Assembly: GCA_963799975.1 (NCBI GenBank)
Contig: CAWCZF010000003.1
Span: forward strand, 1 to 64,000
DNA: 64,000 nt
Source of the DNA: Actinoallomurus sp963799975
GTDB taxonomy: Bacteria > Actinomycetota > Actinomycetes > Streptosporangiales > Streptosporangiaceae
Direction: 5' to 3'
Shown: piece by piece, positions 16,081 through 24,004 of the stretch
How the letters are laid out: every line of letters starts with the position of its first letter
How positions within the stretch are numbered: the stretch's first letter is position 1
Program-made: the position numbers and the translations under genes
Notes under the pieces: model-generated
The model's database searches: none
Told to the model about the DNA's origin: nothing
The model's input: the letters and a program-made list of their open reading frames with translations, nothing else

Positions 16081-16941
16081 ATGGACAAAATGACCGTTGC
16101 CGTACTCGGAACCGGGATCATGGGCGAGCCGATCGCCCGCAATCTGCTGCGCGCCGGCATCGGCGTGCGTGCCTGGAACCGTACCCGCGCCAAGGCCGAG
16201 CCCCTCGCCGAGGACGGCGGTGTCGTGTGCGACGAGCCGGGCGAGGCCGCCGACGGCGCGGACGTGGTCGTGACGATGCTGATGGACGGCGACTCTGTCG
16301 AGCAGGTCATCGCCGGCGTGCTGCCCGCGATGGAGGAGGACGCGATCTGGGCGCAGCTGAGCACGGTCGGCGCACCGGCCGCCGACCGGCTGGCCGAGCT
16401 GGCGCGTGCGCGCTCGGTGCGGTTCGTCGACGCCCCCGTGCTCGGCACCCGCAAGCCCGCCGAGGACGGCACGCTGGTCGTCCTGGCCTCCGGCGAGCGC
16501 GACGAGCGCCTCGATCGGGTCTTCGCGGCGATCGGCTCCCGCACGATGTGGGTGGGCGAGGGCACCGAGGCGTCCCGGCTCAAGCTCGTCGCCAACAGCT
16601 GGGTGCTCGCGCTGACCGCCGCCACCGGCGAGGCGGTCGCGCTGTCGGAGGCGTTCGGCCTCGATCCGCGGCTGTTCCTCGAAGCGATCAAGGGCGGCCT
16701 GGTGGACTCGCCGTACGCGCAGATCAAGGGCGATGCGATCATCTCGGGTGCGCTGCCGCTGAGCTTCCGCGCGGCCGGCGCGGCCAAGGACGCCGGGCTG
16801 GTCTCCTCCGCGGGCCGCGCCGCCGGGGCCAACCCGCGCATCGCCGAGGCCGTGCGCGAGCAGTTCCTGCGGACGCTCGAACTCGGCCACGGCGACGAGG
16901 ACATGGCAGCGGTCTACCAGGCCGCACGTGGGGACGGCTGA
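16081..16941 (+). CDS. NAD(P)-dependent beta-hydroxyacid dehydrogenase family protein
   Basis: A 286-residue member of the 3-hydroxyisobutyrate/tartronate semialdehyde dehydrogenase family. It has an N-terminal Rossmann motif (VAVLGTGIMGEPIARNLL), the substrate-side segment VDAPVLGTRKPAEDGTL, and the catalytic Lys region SRLKLVANSW followed by the all-helical C-terminal domain. ATG 16081 has TAGGAGGGC upstream; an earlier in-frame start at 16060 lacks this. Family members reduce or oxidise small beta-hydroxyacids, but the substrate here is not determinable. It probably forms a unit with the IclR gene. Confidence 0.9.
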   Translation: MDKMTVAVLGTGIMGEPIARNLLRAGIGVRAWNRTRAKAEPLAEDGGVVCDEPGEAADGADVVVTMLMDGDSVEQVIAGVLPAMEEDAIWAQLSTVGAPAADRLAELARARSVRFVDAPVLGTRKPAEDGTLVVLASGERDERLDRVFAAIGSRTMWVGEGTEASRLKLVANSWVLALTAATGEAVALSEAFGLDPRLFLEAIKGGLVDSPYAQIKGDAIISGALPLSFRAAGAAKDAGLVSSAGRAAGANPRIAEAVREQFLRTLELGHGDEDMAAVYQAARGDG

Positions 16942-17019
16942 CGCGAGGATGACCGCGTAGCGGAACCTGCCGGCCGGTACACACGTCCCACCTGTCTCAG
17001 CCGAGACGGGGGAACGACC

Positions 17020-18012
17020 GTGACGTCGTCAGCAGAGCAGGCCGCCGCGACCGAACTCCACATCGGCCGGCTCGAGGACGTGTCCGTACGCGTGTCGCTG
17101 AACCCGTACCTGTCGGTGCTGGCGCTCGCCACGGACGCCCTCGGCGGCCGGCGGCGCGGCGCACCCGAGTCGTGGCGGCGACGGATCCGCGCCGCCGTCT
17201 CGCCCGCGCACGCGCACGCGATCTGGCCGCTCGTCGCGCCGGGCCACTCCGTGACGCCGGACTGCGTGAGCCCGCTGGACCCGATCCTGGAGACTCCCGC
17301 CGAGGAGCAGATCGAGCGGCTGCGCGATCTGTCGGCCGATGACCTGCTGGAAGACCTGGACCGCGCGTTCGGCGACCGGCCGCCGCCGCACTGGGCGGCG
17401 GTCGCGCGGCGGCCGCGGCAGTGGCTGTGCGCGTACGCGGGTGCGATGAGCGAGGTATGGGCGGCGATGCGGCCGGTGTGGCACGACGCGCGCCCGCTGC
17501 TGGACCGCGAGGTCGCGCGTGTCGGGTCGGCGGCCGTACGCGGGGGGCTCGGCACCGTGCTCGGCGGGATCCATCCGAGCGGCCGGTTCGAGGACGGGGT
17601 GCTGCGGCTCCGCGACCCGGAACCGGCACGGTTCGCGCTGGCAGGGCGGCCGCTGGTGCTCGTTCCGATGATCTCCGGCGGCGACGCGCTGATCTGTAGC
17701 CTCGACCGGCCGGACACCGTGTGGCTGGGCTATCCCGTGCCCGGGGCCGTACGGGTGTTCGACGGTGTGCCGCCGGGCGACTCGCTCGGCCTCCTGCTCG
17801 GCCCCGTACGCGCCCGGCTGCTGAGCGTCCTGACCCGGCCGAGCACGATGGGCGAGCTGGCCTCCCTGACGCGGCTCGCGCCCAGCGCGGTCACCTATCA
17901 CTGCGAGCGTCTCGCCGCCGCCGGACTCGTGCTCCGCGAGCGGAGGGGACGCGAGGTACGGGTGACGCTCACACCTCGCGCGGAACAACTGACCGAACTC
18001 TTCCATGAGTAG
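17020..18012 (+). CDS. ArsR-type winged-helix regulator with long N-terminal domain
   Basis: A 330-residue protein. The last 80 or so residues form an ArsR-like winged helix (ARLLSVLTRPSTMGELASLT, then SAVTYHCERLAAAGLVLRERRGREV). The first 240 residues form a domain seen in actinobacterial regulators annotated as DUF5937-like or HTH-containing; I cannot name its ligand. It starts at GTG 17020 with GGGGGAACGACC before it. It lies 67 bases before the ferritin-like gene, with an inverted repeat between them, so it may control that gene. Confidence 0.8.
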   Translation: MTSSAEQAAATELHIGRLEDVSVRVSLNPYLSVLALATDALGGRRRGAPESWRRRIRAAVSPAHAHAIWPLVAPGHSVTPDCVSPLDPILETPAEEQIERLRDLSADDLLEDLDRAFGDRPPPHWAAVARRPRQWLCAYAGAMSEVWAAMRPVWHDARPLLDREVARVGSAAVRGGLGTVLGGIHPSGRFEDGVLRLRDPEPARFALAGRPLVLVPMISGGDALICSLDRPDTVWLGYPVPGAVRVFDGVPPGDSLGLLLGPVRARLLSVLTRPSTMGELASLTRLAPSAVTYHCERLAAAGLVLRERRGREVRVTLTPRAEQLTELFHE

Positions 18013-18028
18013 CGGTGGCGGCCCACGA

Positions 18029-18055
18029 CTTTACGTGTTACCAACATATGTAAAG
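18029..18055. promoter_or_regulatory. imperfect inverted repeat before the ferritin-like gene
   Basis: CTTTAC at 18029-18034 and GTAAAG at 18050-18055 are perfect outer arms; inside, GTGTT and AACAT pair with one mismatch around ACC. It is AT-rich compared with its surroundings and lies 24 bases before the start codon at 18080. It is a possible operator for the upstream winged-helix regulator. Confidence 0.4.
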
Positions 18056-18079
18056 CCCGCCCTCACGGGAGGATCCCCC

Positions 18080-19195
18080 ATGACCATGCTCGACCGCTAC
18101 ACGATTCCGGTCCCTGAGGGCACGTGGGACGTGCCCGCCTCCGGGGCGGCCAGGTTCAACTGGGAGTACGACGGCGGCCGTGACCGGCTGCTCTCGCTGT
18201 ACCAGAAGGGCAAGGACAAGCAGTGGGACGCCCAGAAGCGCATCGACTGGGACGTCCCCGTGGACCCGAACAACGTGGCCGGCTTCCCCGAGGAGCTCAA
18301 CCCGCTGATCGGCACGGACCTGTGGGATCGGATGCCGCAGAAGGCGCGCGATGAGTTCGGCCGCCATCAGGGCACCTGGCTGTTCAGCCAGTTCCTCCAC
18401 GGCGAGCAGGGCGCGATGACGGTCGCCGCGCGCATCGTCGAGTCGGTGCCGGACCTGGACTCCAAGTTCTACGCGGCGACGCAGGTCATGGACGAGGCGC
18501 GCCACGTAGAGCTGTACAACAAGTTCATCCAGGACAAGATCGGCATGTACTACCCGGTCAACCAGGACCTGGCCAAGCTGCTGGAGGAGTCGCTGACCGA
18601 CGGCCGCTGGGACCTGCCCTACCTCGGCATGCAGGTGCTCATCGAGGGCCTGGCGCTGGCCGCGTTCGGCGTCTACCGCGACATGTCGACCAACCCGCTC
18701 GTCAAGCAGCTCCTCGCGTACGTCATGCAGGACGAGGCGCGGCACGTGGCGTTCGGCCGGCTCGCGTTGAAGGACTACTACGCGCAGCTGTCCTCCAAGG
18801 AGCGCGCCGAGCGCGAGGAGTTCGTGGTCGAGGGCTGTTATCTCATGCGTGACCGCTTCCGTGGCCGTGAGGTCTTCGAGACGCTCGACATGCCCGTCGA
18901 GGAGTGCATGCACCACGTCAACACCGGCGAGATCTACCAGCTCTACCAGTCGCTGCTGTTCACCCGCATCGTCCCGTGCGTGCGCGACATCGGCCTCTGG
19001 GGCGACAAGGTACAGAAGGCGTACGCGGACATGGGCGTGCTCGACCACGCCAAGACCGACCTGGTCCAGCTCATGAAGCAGGACGAGCAGATCGCCGAAG
19101 ACCTCGACCGGGCCAAACACGAGCAGGAGCTGGCCCAGCGTCACGCCGAGGTGCACGAGGCCATCGCGGAGGGCGCCGAAAGCGTCGAGGCCTGA
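18080..19195 (+). CDS. ferritin-like diiron protein, 371 aa
   Basis: A soluble, mostly helical protein with a ferritin-like four-helix fold. Candidate diiron ligands are Glu in FLHGEQGAM, the repeated DEARHVE and DEARHVAFG motifs (E-x-x-H), and Glu in LIEGLALAAFG. Such proteins include N-oxygenases, ribonucleotide reductase-like oxidases and uncharacterised actinobacterial proteins. The C-terminus is a charged helix. ATG 18080 is preceded by GGGAGGATC. No substrate can be assigned. The adjacent winged-helix regulator and inverted repeat suggest dedicated control. Confidence 0.8.
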   Translation: MTMLDRYTIPVPEGTWDVPASGAARFNWEYDGGRDRLLSLYQKGKDKQWDAQKRIDWDVPVDPNNVAGFPEELNPLIGTDLWDRMPQKARDEFGRHQGTWLFSQFLHGEQGAMTVAARIVESVPDLDSKFYAATQVMDEARHVELYNKFIQDKIGMYYPVNQDLAKLLEESLTDGRWDLPYLGMQVLIEGLALAAFGVYRDMSTNPLVKQLLAYVMQDEARHVAFGRLALKDYYAQLSSKERAEREEFVVEGCYLMRDRFRGREVFETLDMPVEECMHHVNTGEIYQLYQSLLFTRIVPCVRDIGLWGDKVQKAYADMGVLDHAKTDLVQLMKQDEQIAEDLDRAKHEQELAQRHAEVHEAIAEGAESVEA

Positions 19196-19400
19196 ACTCC
19201 CCGCATTTCGCCCGGGGCGGGTCACGTGATCACCGCCCCGGGGCCAACTGACGTACCGAAACCTGCACTTCGGACGTGACCACGGCCCGTGACCCCTAGG
19301 GTCGGGGACTCGTGCGCGGGGCCTCCATCGCCCGCGCCGATCGGGGACCGGCGGCCCGCCGCCGGGACTCGATGTCCTGTCCCCGAGCAAAGGACCCTTT

Positions 19401-20072
19401 GTGGGTAGATCCGGCCGACATCGTCACCCCGGTCCCTCGACCGACCTGCGTACGACCCTCCGCACGACCCTCATCACGACGTTCGTCGCCGTCGCCGGGC
19501 TCGCCGCGACCACGCTGTTCGCGGTCACCCGAGCCGGCACCGGGGCGTCCTCGGCCAGCCTGACGGCGCGCACGGCGATACCGCCGCGGCCGCTCGTCCA
19601 CGGCAACCGCGCCCGCATCTCCCGCACCGGACACGCCACCCGCGGCGGCCGCACCCACGGCAGGCGGCCGGTACGTGACGAGCCGCCCGCCCCGGCCGCG
19701 ACGCCGCCGCCAGAGCCCGAGCCGAGCACGACCCCGTCGGAGCAGCCGACGCCGCCCAAGCCCAGGCGACGCCACCGGATCCTCTCCCGCGGCGCCTGCC
19801 AGGCGTCCTACTACGGCATGGGCGGCCGTACGGCGAGCGGCCAGAACTTCGACGCGGGCGCCCTCACCGCGGCGCACCGTAGCCTGCCGATCGGCGCGCG
19901 GGTACGGGTGATCAACCGGCACAACGACCGGTCGGTGGTCGTGCGGATCAACGACCGGGGTCCGTTCGTCCACGGCCGCTGTCTCGACCTGTCCAGCGCC
20001 GCGATGCAGGCCGTCGGCGGTCTCGGATCAGGCGTCATCCCGGTGCGCTACGAGGTGCTCACCGGGGTCTGA
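19401..20072 (+). CDS. RlpA-like double-psi beta-barrel secreted protein
   Basis: A 223-residue protein with an N-terminal membrane/signal segment (TTLITTFVAVAGLAATTLFA), a Pro/Arg-rich linker to about residue 130, and a C-terminal RlpA-like DPBB domain. The domain motifs are ASYYGMGGRTASGQNFD, LTAAHRSLPIGARVRV and VVVRINDRGPFVHGRCLDLS. RlpA relatives act on, or bind, peptidoglycan; the Asp in NDRGPF is conserved in the family. GTG 19401 follows AAAGGA. The upstream 205 bases hold several GC-rich dyads, but I could not match a known riboswitch. Confidence 0.88.
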   Translation: MGRSGRHRHPGPSTDLRTTLRTTLITTFVAVAGLAATTLFAVTRAGTGASSASLTARTAIPPRPLVHGNRARISRTGHATRGGRTHGRRPVRDEPPAPAATPPPEPEPSTTPSEQPTPPKPRRRHRILSRGACQASYYGMGGRTASGQNFDAGALTAAHRSLPIGARVRVINRHNDRSVVVRINDRGPFVHGRCLDLSSAAMQAVGGLGSGVIPVRYEVLTGV

Positions 20073-20087
20073 ATTTGCCCAAGAAAG

Positions 20088-20159
20088 GGAAATGCGAGCG
20101 TCCGCGGACGGTCGGCCCCTTCCCCCAAAGAAGCCCCGGCCCGCGAACGCTCGCTTTCC
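20088..20159. terminator. long hairpin downstream of the rlpA-like gene
   Basis: The arm GGAAATGCGAGCGTCCGCGG at 20088-20107 pairs with the sequence at 20141-20159 (ending CGCTCGCTTTCC), giving about 17 pairs with one bulge and one mismatch around a 33-base pyrimidine-rich loop. It begins 15 bases after the stop codon, so it is probably a terminator or a 3' stabilising structure. Confidence 0.5.
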
Positions 20160-20199
20160 TTGCGGCCTGGACGGGTACAGATCCAAGGCCCCTGGGAAC

Positions 20200-20256
20200 G
20201 GCCTTCGCGTCGCGTCCCCCGTTGAATCCCCCAATTCAAGCGCGACGCGCCAGGCC
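20200..20256. repeat. nested inverted repeats
   Basis: CGCGTCGCG at 20206-20214 and CGCGACGCG at 20241-20249 are perfect arms. Inside them TTGAAT and ATTCAA form a second hairpin around CCCCCA, and outside them GGCC pairs with GGCC. This nested dyad could be a folded RNA element or a DNA-binding site. The function is unknown. Confidence 0.5.
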
Positions 20257-20456
20257 TTATCGATGGTCCGTGGTCTTGCAGGGTCCACGTTACGTAGTCG
20301 GTACGGGGCAATCCGTCCACCCCTGGGTGACACTTGACCGTACAACCACGGTTGACCTGCGGGTATGTGGCTTATGGTGTCTCACTGGGCAGTGACGTGA
20401 GGTTTGGCGAGGCAGGGCCCGACCAATGATCGAAGTGTGGCTGCGACGGGGGGACC

Positions 20457-21593
20457 TTGAAAGCCAGACGGTTGGTCACCCCTGCCGACGTACTTTTGTC
20501 GGCCGGGGTCTTCGCCGTGTACCTACCCTACGTGCACGTCCGCGGCCATGCCGCCGGGGCGGTGCCGCTCGGTGTGCTGCTCGGCCTCGTACTGCTCGCC
20601 AAGAAATGGAATCCCGTCCTCACCCTTGTCGTCTGCCTCATTTTCTCCGGCGTTCTCGGTATGCTTTTGCGCCTCAGCTTTCCGGCGAGTCCCGCGGTCC
20701 TCTTCGCCCTCTACGCGGTCGGCCGCTACTGCGGGCGTGCGACCGCGCTGAGCGCGGCGATCGGCACGCTGCTCGTCGGCTTCGCCGTCGCCGAGATCTC
20801 CGCCAGCATCCCCTCGTATGACTTCCAGAACCTCGGCACGCTCGCGACCGTCCCGTTCGCCGTCCTCGCGGGTGCGTGGGTGCGGACCCAGCGGACGTAC
20901 GTGCTGGGTGCGGAGGAACGCGCCGAGCGCGCCGAGCGCGAGCGCGAGGACGAGGCGCGGCGGCGCGTCACCGAAGAACGCCTGCGCATCGCCCGTGAGC
21001 TGCACGACATCGTCGGGCACGCGCTGATGTCGATCAGTGTGACGTCCTCGGTCAGCGCGCGGTTCGTCGAGGAGGACCCGAAGGCGGGCCGCGAGGCGCT
21101 GGAGACGATCAACACGGTGAGCAACTCCGCGCTCGGCGAGATACGCCGGACGCTGAGCCTGCTCCGCGGCATCGCCGAGCCGCTCAAGCGTCCCGGCCTC
21201 GGCCTGGACGACCTCGACGACCTCATCCAGCAGAGCCGTGCGGCCGGCCTGCCGGTGACCCTGCACGAGTCGGGGCGGCGCTCGGAGATCCCGGCGATCG
21301 TCGGGTTCACCGTGTACCGCATCGTGCAGGAGAGCCTCACCAACATCAGCCGTCACGCCGACCAGGTCACCAAGGTCGCGGTGACCCTCACCTTCACTCC
21401 CGACAACCTGGATATCGCGGTCACCAACGACGGCCGCCTGGTCGAACTGGCCGACCGCAGCGCGTACGGCCTGGGCATCCAGGGCATGCGCGAACGCGCC
21501 GCGGCCACCGGCGGGCGGCTCAACACCACTGCACTGCCAGGCGGGGGCTTCCGCGTGCACGCGCGCCTGCCGCTGAAGGAGGCCCGTCCATGA
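20457..21593 (+). CDS. sensor histidine kinase, HisKA_3 type
   Basis: A 378-residue kinase with five or so hydrophobic segments in the first 140 residues, a Glu/Arg-rich linker helix, the H-box RIARELHDIVGHALMS, and a HATPase domain (VYRIVQESLTNISRHA, YGLGIQGMRERAAATGG). It starts at TTG 20457, the only start fitting the first membrane helix and the upstream G-rich tract. Its stop overlaps the response regulator start as ATGA. The signal is unknown. Confidence 0.92.
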   Translation: MKARRLVTPADVLLSAGVFAVYLPYVHVRGHAAGAVPLGVLLGLVLLAKKWNPVLTLVVCLIFSGVLGMLLRLSFPASPAVLFALYAVGRYCGRATALSAAIGTLLVGFAVAEISASIPSYDFQNLGTLATVPFAVLAGAWVRTQRTYVLGAEERAERAEREREDEARRRVTEERLRIARELHDIVGHALMSISVTSSVSARFVEEDPKAGREALETINTVSNSALGEIRRTLSLLRGIAEPLKRPGLGLDDLDDLIQQSRAAGLPVTLHESGRRSEIPAIVGFTVYRIVQESLTNISRHADQVTKVAVTLTFTPDNLDIAVTNDGRLVELADRSAYGLGIQGMRERAAATGGRLNTTALPGGGFRVHARLPLKEARP

Positions 21594-22261
21594 CGATCCG
21601 TGTACTGCTGGCCGACGACCAGACGACCGTACGCGCCGGCTTCAGACTCCTCATCGACTCCACCGAGGACATGCACGTGGTCTGCGAGGCCGCCGACGGC
21701 AAGGCCGCGGTCGAGGGCGCGCGCGCGACCGCGCCGGACGTGATCCTGATGGACATCCGGATGCCCGGGATGGACGGCATCGAGGCGACCCGGCGCATCA
21801 CCGACGATCCGGCGCTGCGCGGCGCGCACGTGCTGATCCTGACCACGTTCGAGCACGACGACTACATCTTCGGCGCGCTCCGGGCCGGCGCCGCGGGCTT
21901 CCTGCTCAAGGACACCGCCCCGGACGAGCTGCTGGACGCGATCCGCGTGGTCGCCTCCGGCGAGGGCCTGCTGGGCCGCGGCCTCACCGGGCGGGTGATC
22001 AAGGAGTTCGCCGCCCAGCCCGCGCCCGCGGACCCCGCGCCCGCGCTGGACATCCTGAGCGACCGCGAGCGTGAGGTGCTCCAGCAGGTCGCGGCGGGCC
22101 TCACCAACGAGGAGATCGCGGGCGCGCTGCACCTCAGCCCGGCCACCGCCAAGACGTACGTCCACCGGATCATGACCAAGCTCCAGGCGCGCGACCGCGT
22201 ACAACTCGTGATCTTCGCCTACGACAAGGGCCTCGTACGGCCGCGGCCCCAGGACCGCTGA
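21590..22261 (+). CDS. NarL/FixJ-type response regulator
   Basis: A 223-residue regulator with receiver Asp55 (DVILMDIRMPGMDG), conserved Lys in FLLKDTAPDE and a LuxR-type HTH (LSDREREVLQQVAAGLTNEE, then AKTYVHRIMTKL). Translationally coupled to its kinase by a four-base overlap. An ABC transporter operon starts 86 bases downstream, but that operon has its own two-component pair and its own operator-like palindrome, so the two units are probably separate. Confidence 0.93.
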   Translation: MTIRVLLADDQTTVRAGFRLLIDSTEDMHVVCEAADGKAAVEGARATAPDVILMDIRMPGMDGIEATRRITDDPALRGAHVLILTTFEHDDYIFGALRAGAAGFLLKDTAPDELLDAIRVVASGEGLLGRGLTGRVIKEFAAQPAPADPAPALDILSDREREVLQQVAAGLTNEEIAGALHLSPATAKTYVHRIMTKLQARDRVQLVIFAYDKGLVRPRPQDR

Positions 22262-22274
22262 GCGCGGACCGGGC

Positions 22275-22288
22275 ATGACAATTGTCAT
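22275..22288. promoter_or_regulatory. perfect 14-bp palindrome before the ABC/two-component operon
   Basis: ATGACAATTGTCAT is a perfect palindrome 59 bases upstream of the -10-like TAGCGT at 22335. It is AT-rich in a GC-rich setting, typical of an operator. The DesR-like regulator encoded at the end of this operon is the natural candidate to bind it. Confidence 0.6.
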
Positions 22289-22334
22289 CGTGAAGGCAGG
22301 ATCGGCGGCACTACGGCGCCGGCCTGCGCGAACC

Positions 22335-22340
22335 TAGCGT
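22335..22340 (+). promoter_or_regulatory. -10 element, leaderless start of the ABC operon
   Basis: TAGCGT lies seven bases before the ATG at 22348, and no Shine-Dalgarno sequence is present, indicating a leaderless message. Confidence 0.5.
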
Positions 22341-22347
22341 TGTCCCC

Positions 22348-23229
22348 ATGAACGCGATCACTTTCACGGCGGTGTCGAAGAGCTATGACACGGTACGCGC
22401 CGTCGAGACCCTCGACCTGGAGATCGGCGCCGGCCAGGCCGTGGCGCTGCTGGGACCCAACGGCGCCGGCAAGTCCACCTCCATCGGCATGCTGCTCGGG
22501 CTCGTACGCCCCTCGGCCGGGACGGTCGAGGTCTTCGGCGACACCCCGGACGCGGCCGTACGCACCGGCAAGGTCGGCGCGATGCTCCAGGACGGCGCGC
22601 TCGTCCCCGGGCTGACCGTACGGGAGGTCGTGGAGTTCGTCCGCCGTCTCTACCCCGAGCCGATGCCGCTCGATGAGGTCCTCGCGCTGGCGGGCCTGAC
22701 CTCCCTCGCCAAGCGCCGCGCCGACCAGCTGTCCGGCGGGCAGGCGCAGCGGGTGCGGTTCGCGCTCGCCGTCGCCGGAGCGCCGCGGCTGCTGGTGCTC
22801 GACGAGCCGACCTCGGCGATGGACGTCGAGTCGCGGCGCTCGTTCTGGGCGAGCATGCGCGAGTACGCCGCGGGCGGGCGGACCATCCTGTTCGCCACCC
22901 ACTACATGGAAGAGGCGGACGAGAACGCCGACCGGATCATCGTGATGGCGCGCGGGCAGATCGTCGCCGACGGCACCGCACAGGAGATCAAGTCGGCGGC
23001 CGGCGGGCGTACGGTCCGGTTCACGATCGGGGACCAGCCCACGGCCGGCCTCGACACGCTTCCGGGGGTAACCGGCATCGAGGTGCGCGGCGGCTCGGCC
23101 CAGCTGCGCACCACCGATCCCGACGCGACGGTGCAGGCCCTGTACGCGTCCGGCGTCCAGGTACGCGACCTGGAGGTCAAGGGCGCCGACCTCGAAGAGG
23201 CGTTCCTGTCCCTCACCGGCGACCGCTGA
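22348..23229 (+). CDS. ABC transporter ATP-binding protein (drug/lantibiotic exporter type)
   Basis: A 293-residue ATPase: Walker A GPNGAGKST, signature LSGGQAQR, Walker B LLVLDEPTSAMD and the switch His in FATHYMEEAD. A C-terminal extension of about 75 residues is typical of DrrA/NatA-like exporters. It energises the membrane subunit encoded next. The order ATPase, permease, kinase, regulator matches many actinobacterial and Bacillus export modules responding to cell-envelope or membrane stress. The start lacks a ribosome-binding site and looks leaderless. Confidence 0.94.
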   Translation: MNAITFTAVSKSYDTVRAVETLDLEIGAGQAVALLGPNGAGKSTSIGMLLGLVRPSAGTVEVFGDTPDAAVRTGKVGAMLQDGALVPGLTVREVVEFVRRLYPEPMPLDEVLALAGLTSLAKRRADQLSGGQAQRVRFALAVAGAPRLLVLDEPTSAMDVESRRSFWASMREYAAGGRTILFATHYMEEADENADRIIVMARGQIVADGTAQEIKSAAGGRTVRFTIGDQPTAGLDTLPGVTGIEVRGGSAQLRTTDPDATVQALYASGVQVRDLEVKGADLEEAFLSLTGDR

Positions 23230-23260
23230 CCTCCGCCCCGAACACGTTAGGACAACCGCG

Positions 23261-24004
23261 ATGCTTCGCTACTTCGCCCTCGAGATCCGCCGGATGTACC
23301 GCGACCGCCGCTTCGTCTTCTTCACGATCGCCATCCCGGTCGCCTTCTACCTGCTGTGGTCCAACATCTTCGCCAAGAACGGCGGCGTCGACTCCGACAC
23401 CGGCCTGGCCGCCAAGACGTACCTGCTCGTGTCGATGGCCTCCTTCGGCGCGCTCGGGGCGTCGCTGACCACGACCGGCGCGCGGCTGGCCGCCGAGCGG
23501 CAGAGCGGCTGGCTGCGGCAGCTCCAGGTCACGCCGCTGCGGCCGTGGGCCGTGATCGCCGCCAAGGTGCTCGCGTCGATGTGCCTGGCGCTGCCGGCCA
23601 TCGTCCTGGTCGGTCTCACCGCGGCGCTGACCCAGCACGTACGCCTGTCGCCCGGTCAGTGGGTCGCGATGGTCGCCCTGATGTGGGTGGGCACCCTGCC
23701 GTTCGCCGCGCTCGGCACCCTGATCGGCTCGCTGGTCGGCGCCGACGCGGCGCAGCCGGTCACGATCGCCTGCCTGTTCGGCCTGTCCATCTTCGGCGGC
23801 CTGTGGATGTCGGTGAGCATCCTGCCCAGGACGCTGCGCCAGATCGCGCACTGGACGCCGTCGAACCGGTTCGCCGACCTCGGCTGGAGTGTCGTCGGCG
23901 GCCACACGCCGCCCGCCTCGGACGGTCTCATCCTCGCCGGCTGGACCGTCGTCCTCGGTGCGCTCGCGGTGATCGCCTACCGCCGCGCTACCGTTCGTTC
24001 CTGA
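23261..24004 (+). CDS. ABC-2 type transporter permease
   Basis: A 247-residue membrane protein with about six hydrophobic segments, starting RRMYRDRRFVFFTIAIPVAF and ending with a helix before YRRATVRS. It forms the channel for the ATPase encoded 31 bases upstream. Its stop codon overlaps the kinase start by one base (TGATG), which implies translational coupling. The substrate is unknown; the family exports lipids, peptides or drugs. Confidence 0.92.
   Translation: MLRYFALEIRRMYRDRRFVFFTIAIPVAFYLLWSNIFAKNGGVDSDTGLAAKTYLLVSMASFGALGASLTTTGARLAAERQSGWLRQLQVTPLRPWAVIAAKVLASMCLALPAIVLVGLTAALTQHVRLSPGQWVAMVALMWVGTLPFAALGTLIGSLVGADAAQPVTIACLFGLSIFGGLWMSVSILPRTLRQIAHWTPSNRFADLGWSVVGGHTPPASDGLILAGWTVVLGALAVIAYRRATVRS

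Larger units (their letters stand above)
20073..20456. other. gene-free interval with two long hairpins and kinase promoter
   Basis: These 384 bases contain no supported gene. After the rlpA-like stop come two unusually long inverted repeats, listed separately. Further on, TTGACC hexamers at 20334 and 20352 and a TATGGT at 20373 are possible promoter elements for the downstream kinase, though their spacing is not canonical. The kinase starts at TTG 20457 behind a run of Gs. Confidence 0.5.

Noticed and set aside
19196..19400. Possible c-di-AMP (ydaO-type) riboswitch before the RlpA-like gene
   Set aside because: Actinobacterial wall-hydrolase genes often carry one, but I could not find its conserved core segments; only generic GC-rich dyads are present.
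23356..24003. Upstream extension of the DesK-like kinase frame to 606 codons
   Set aside because: The extension is the shadow of the permease gene; ATG 24004 in TGATG gives the natural membrane-sensor start.
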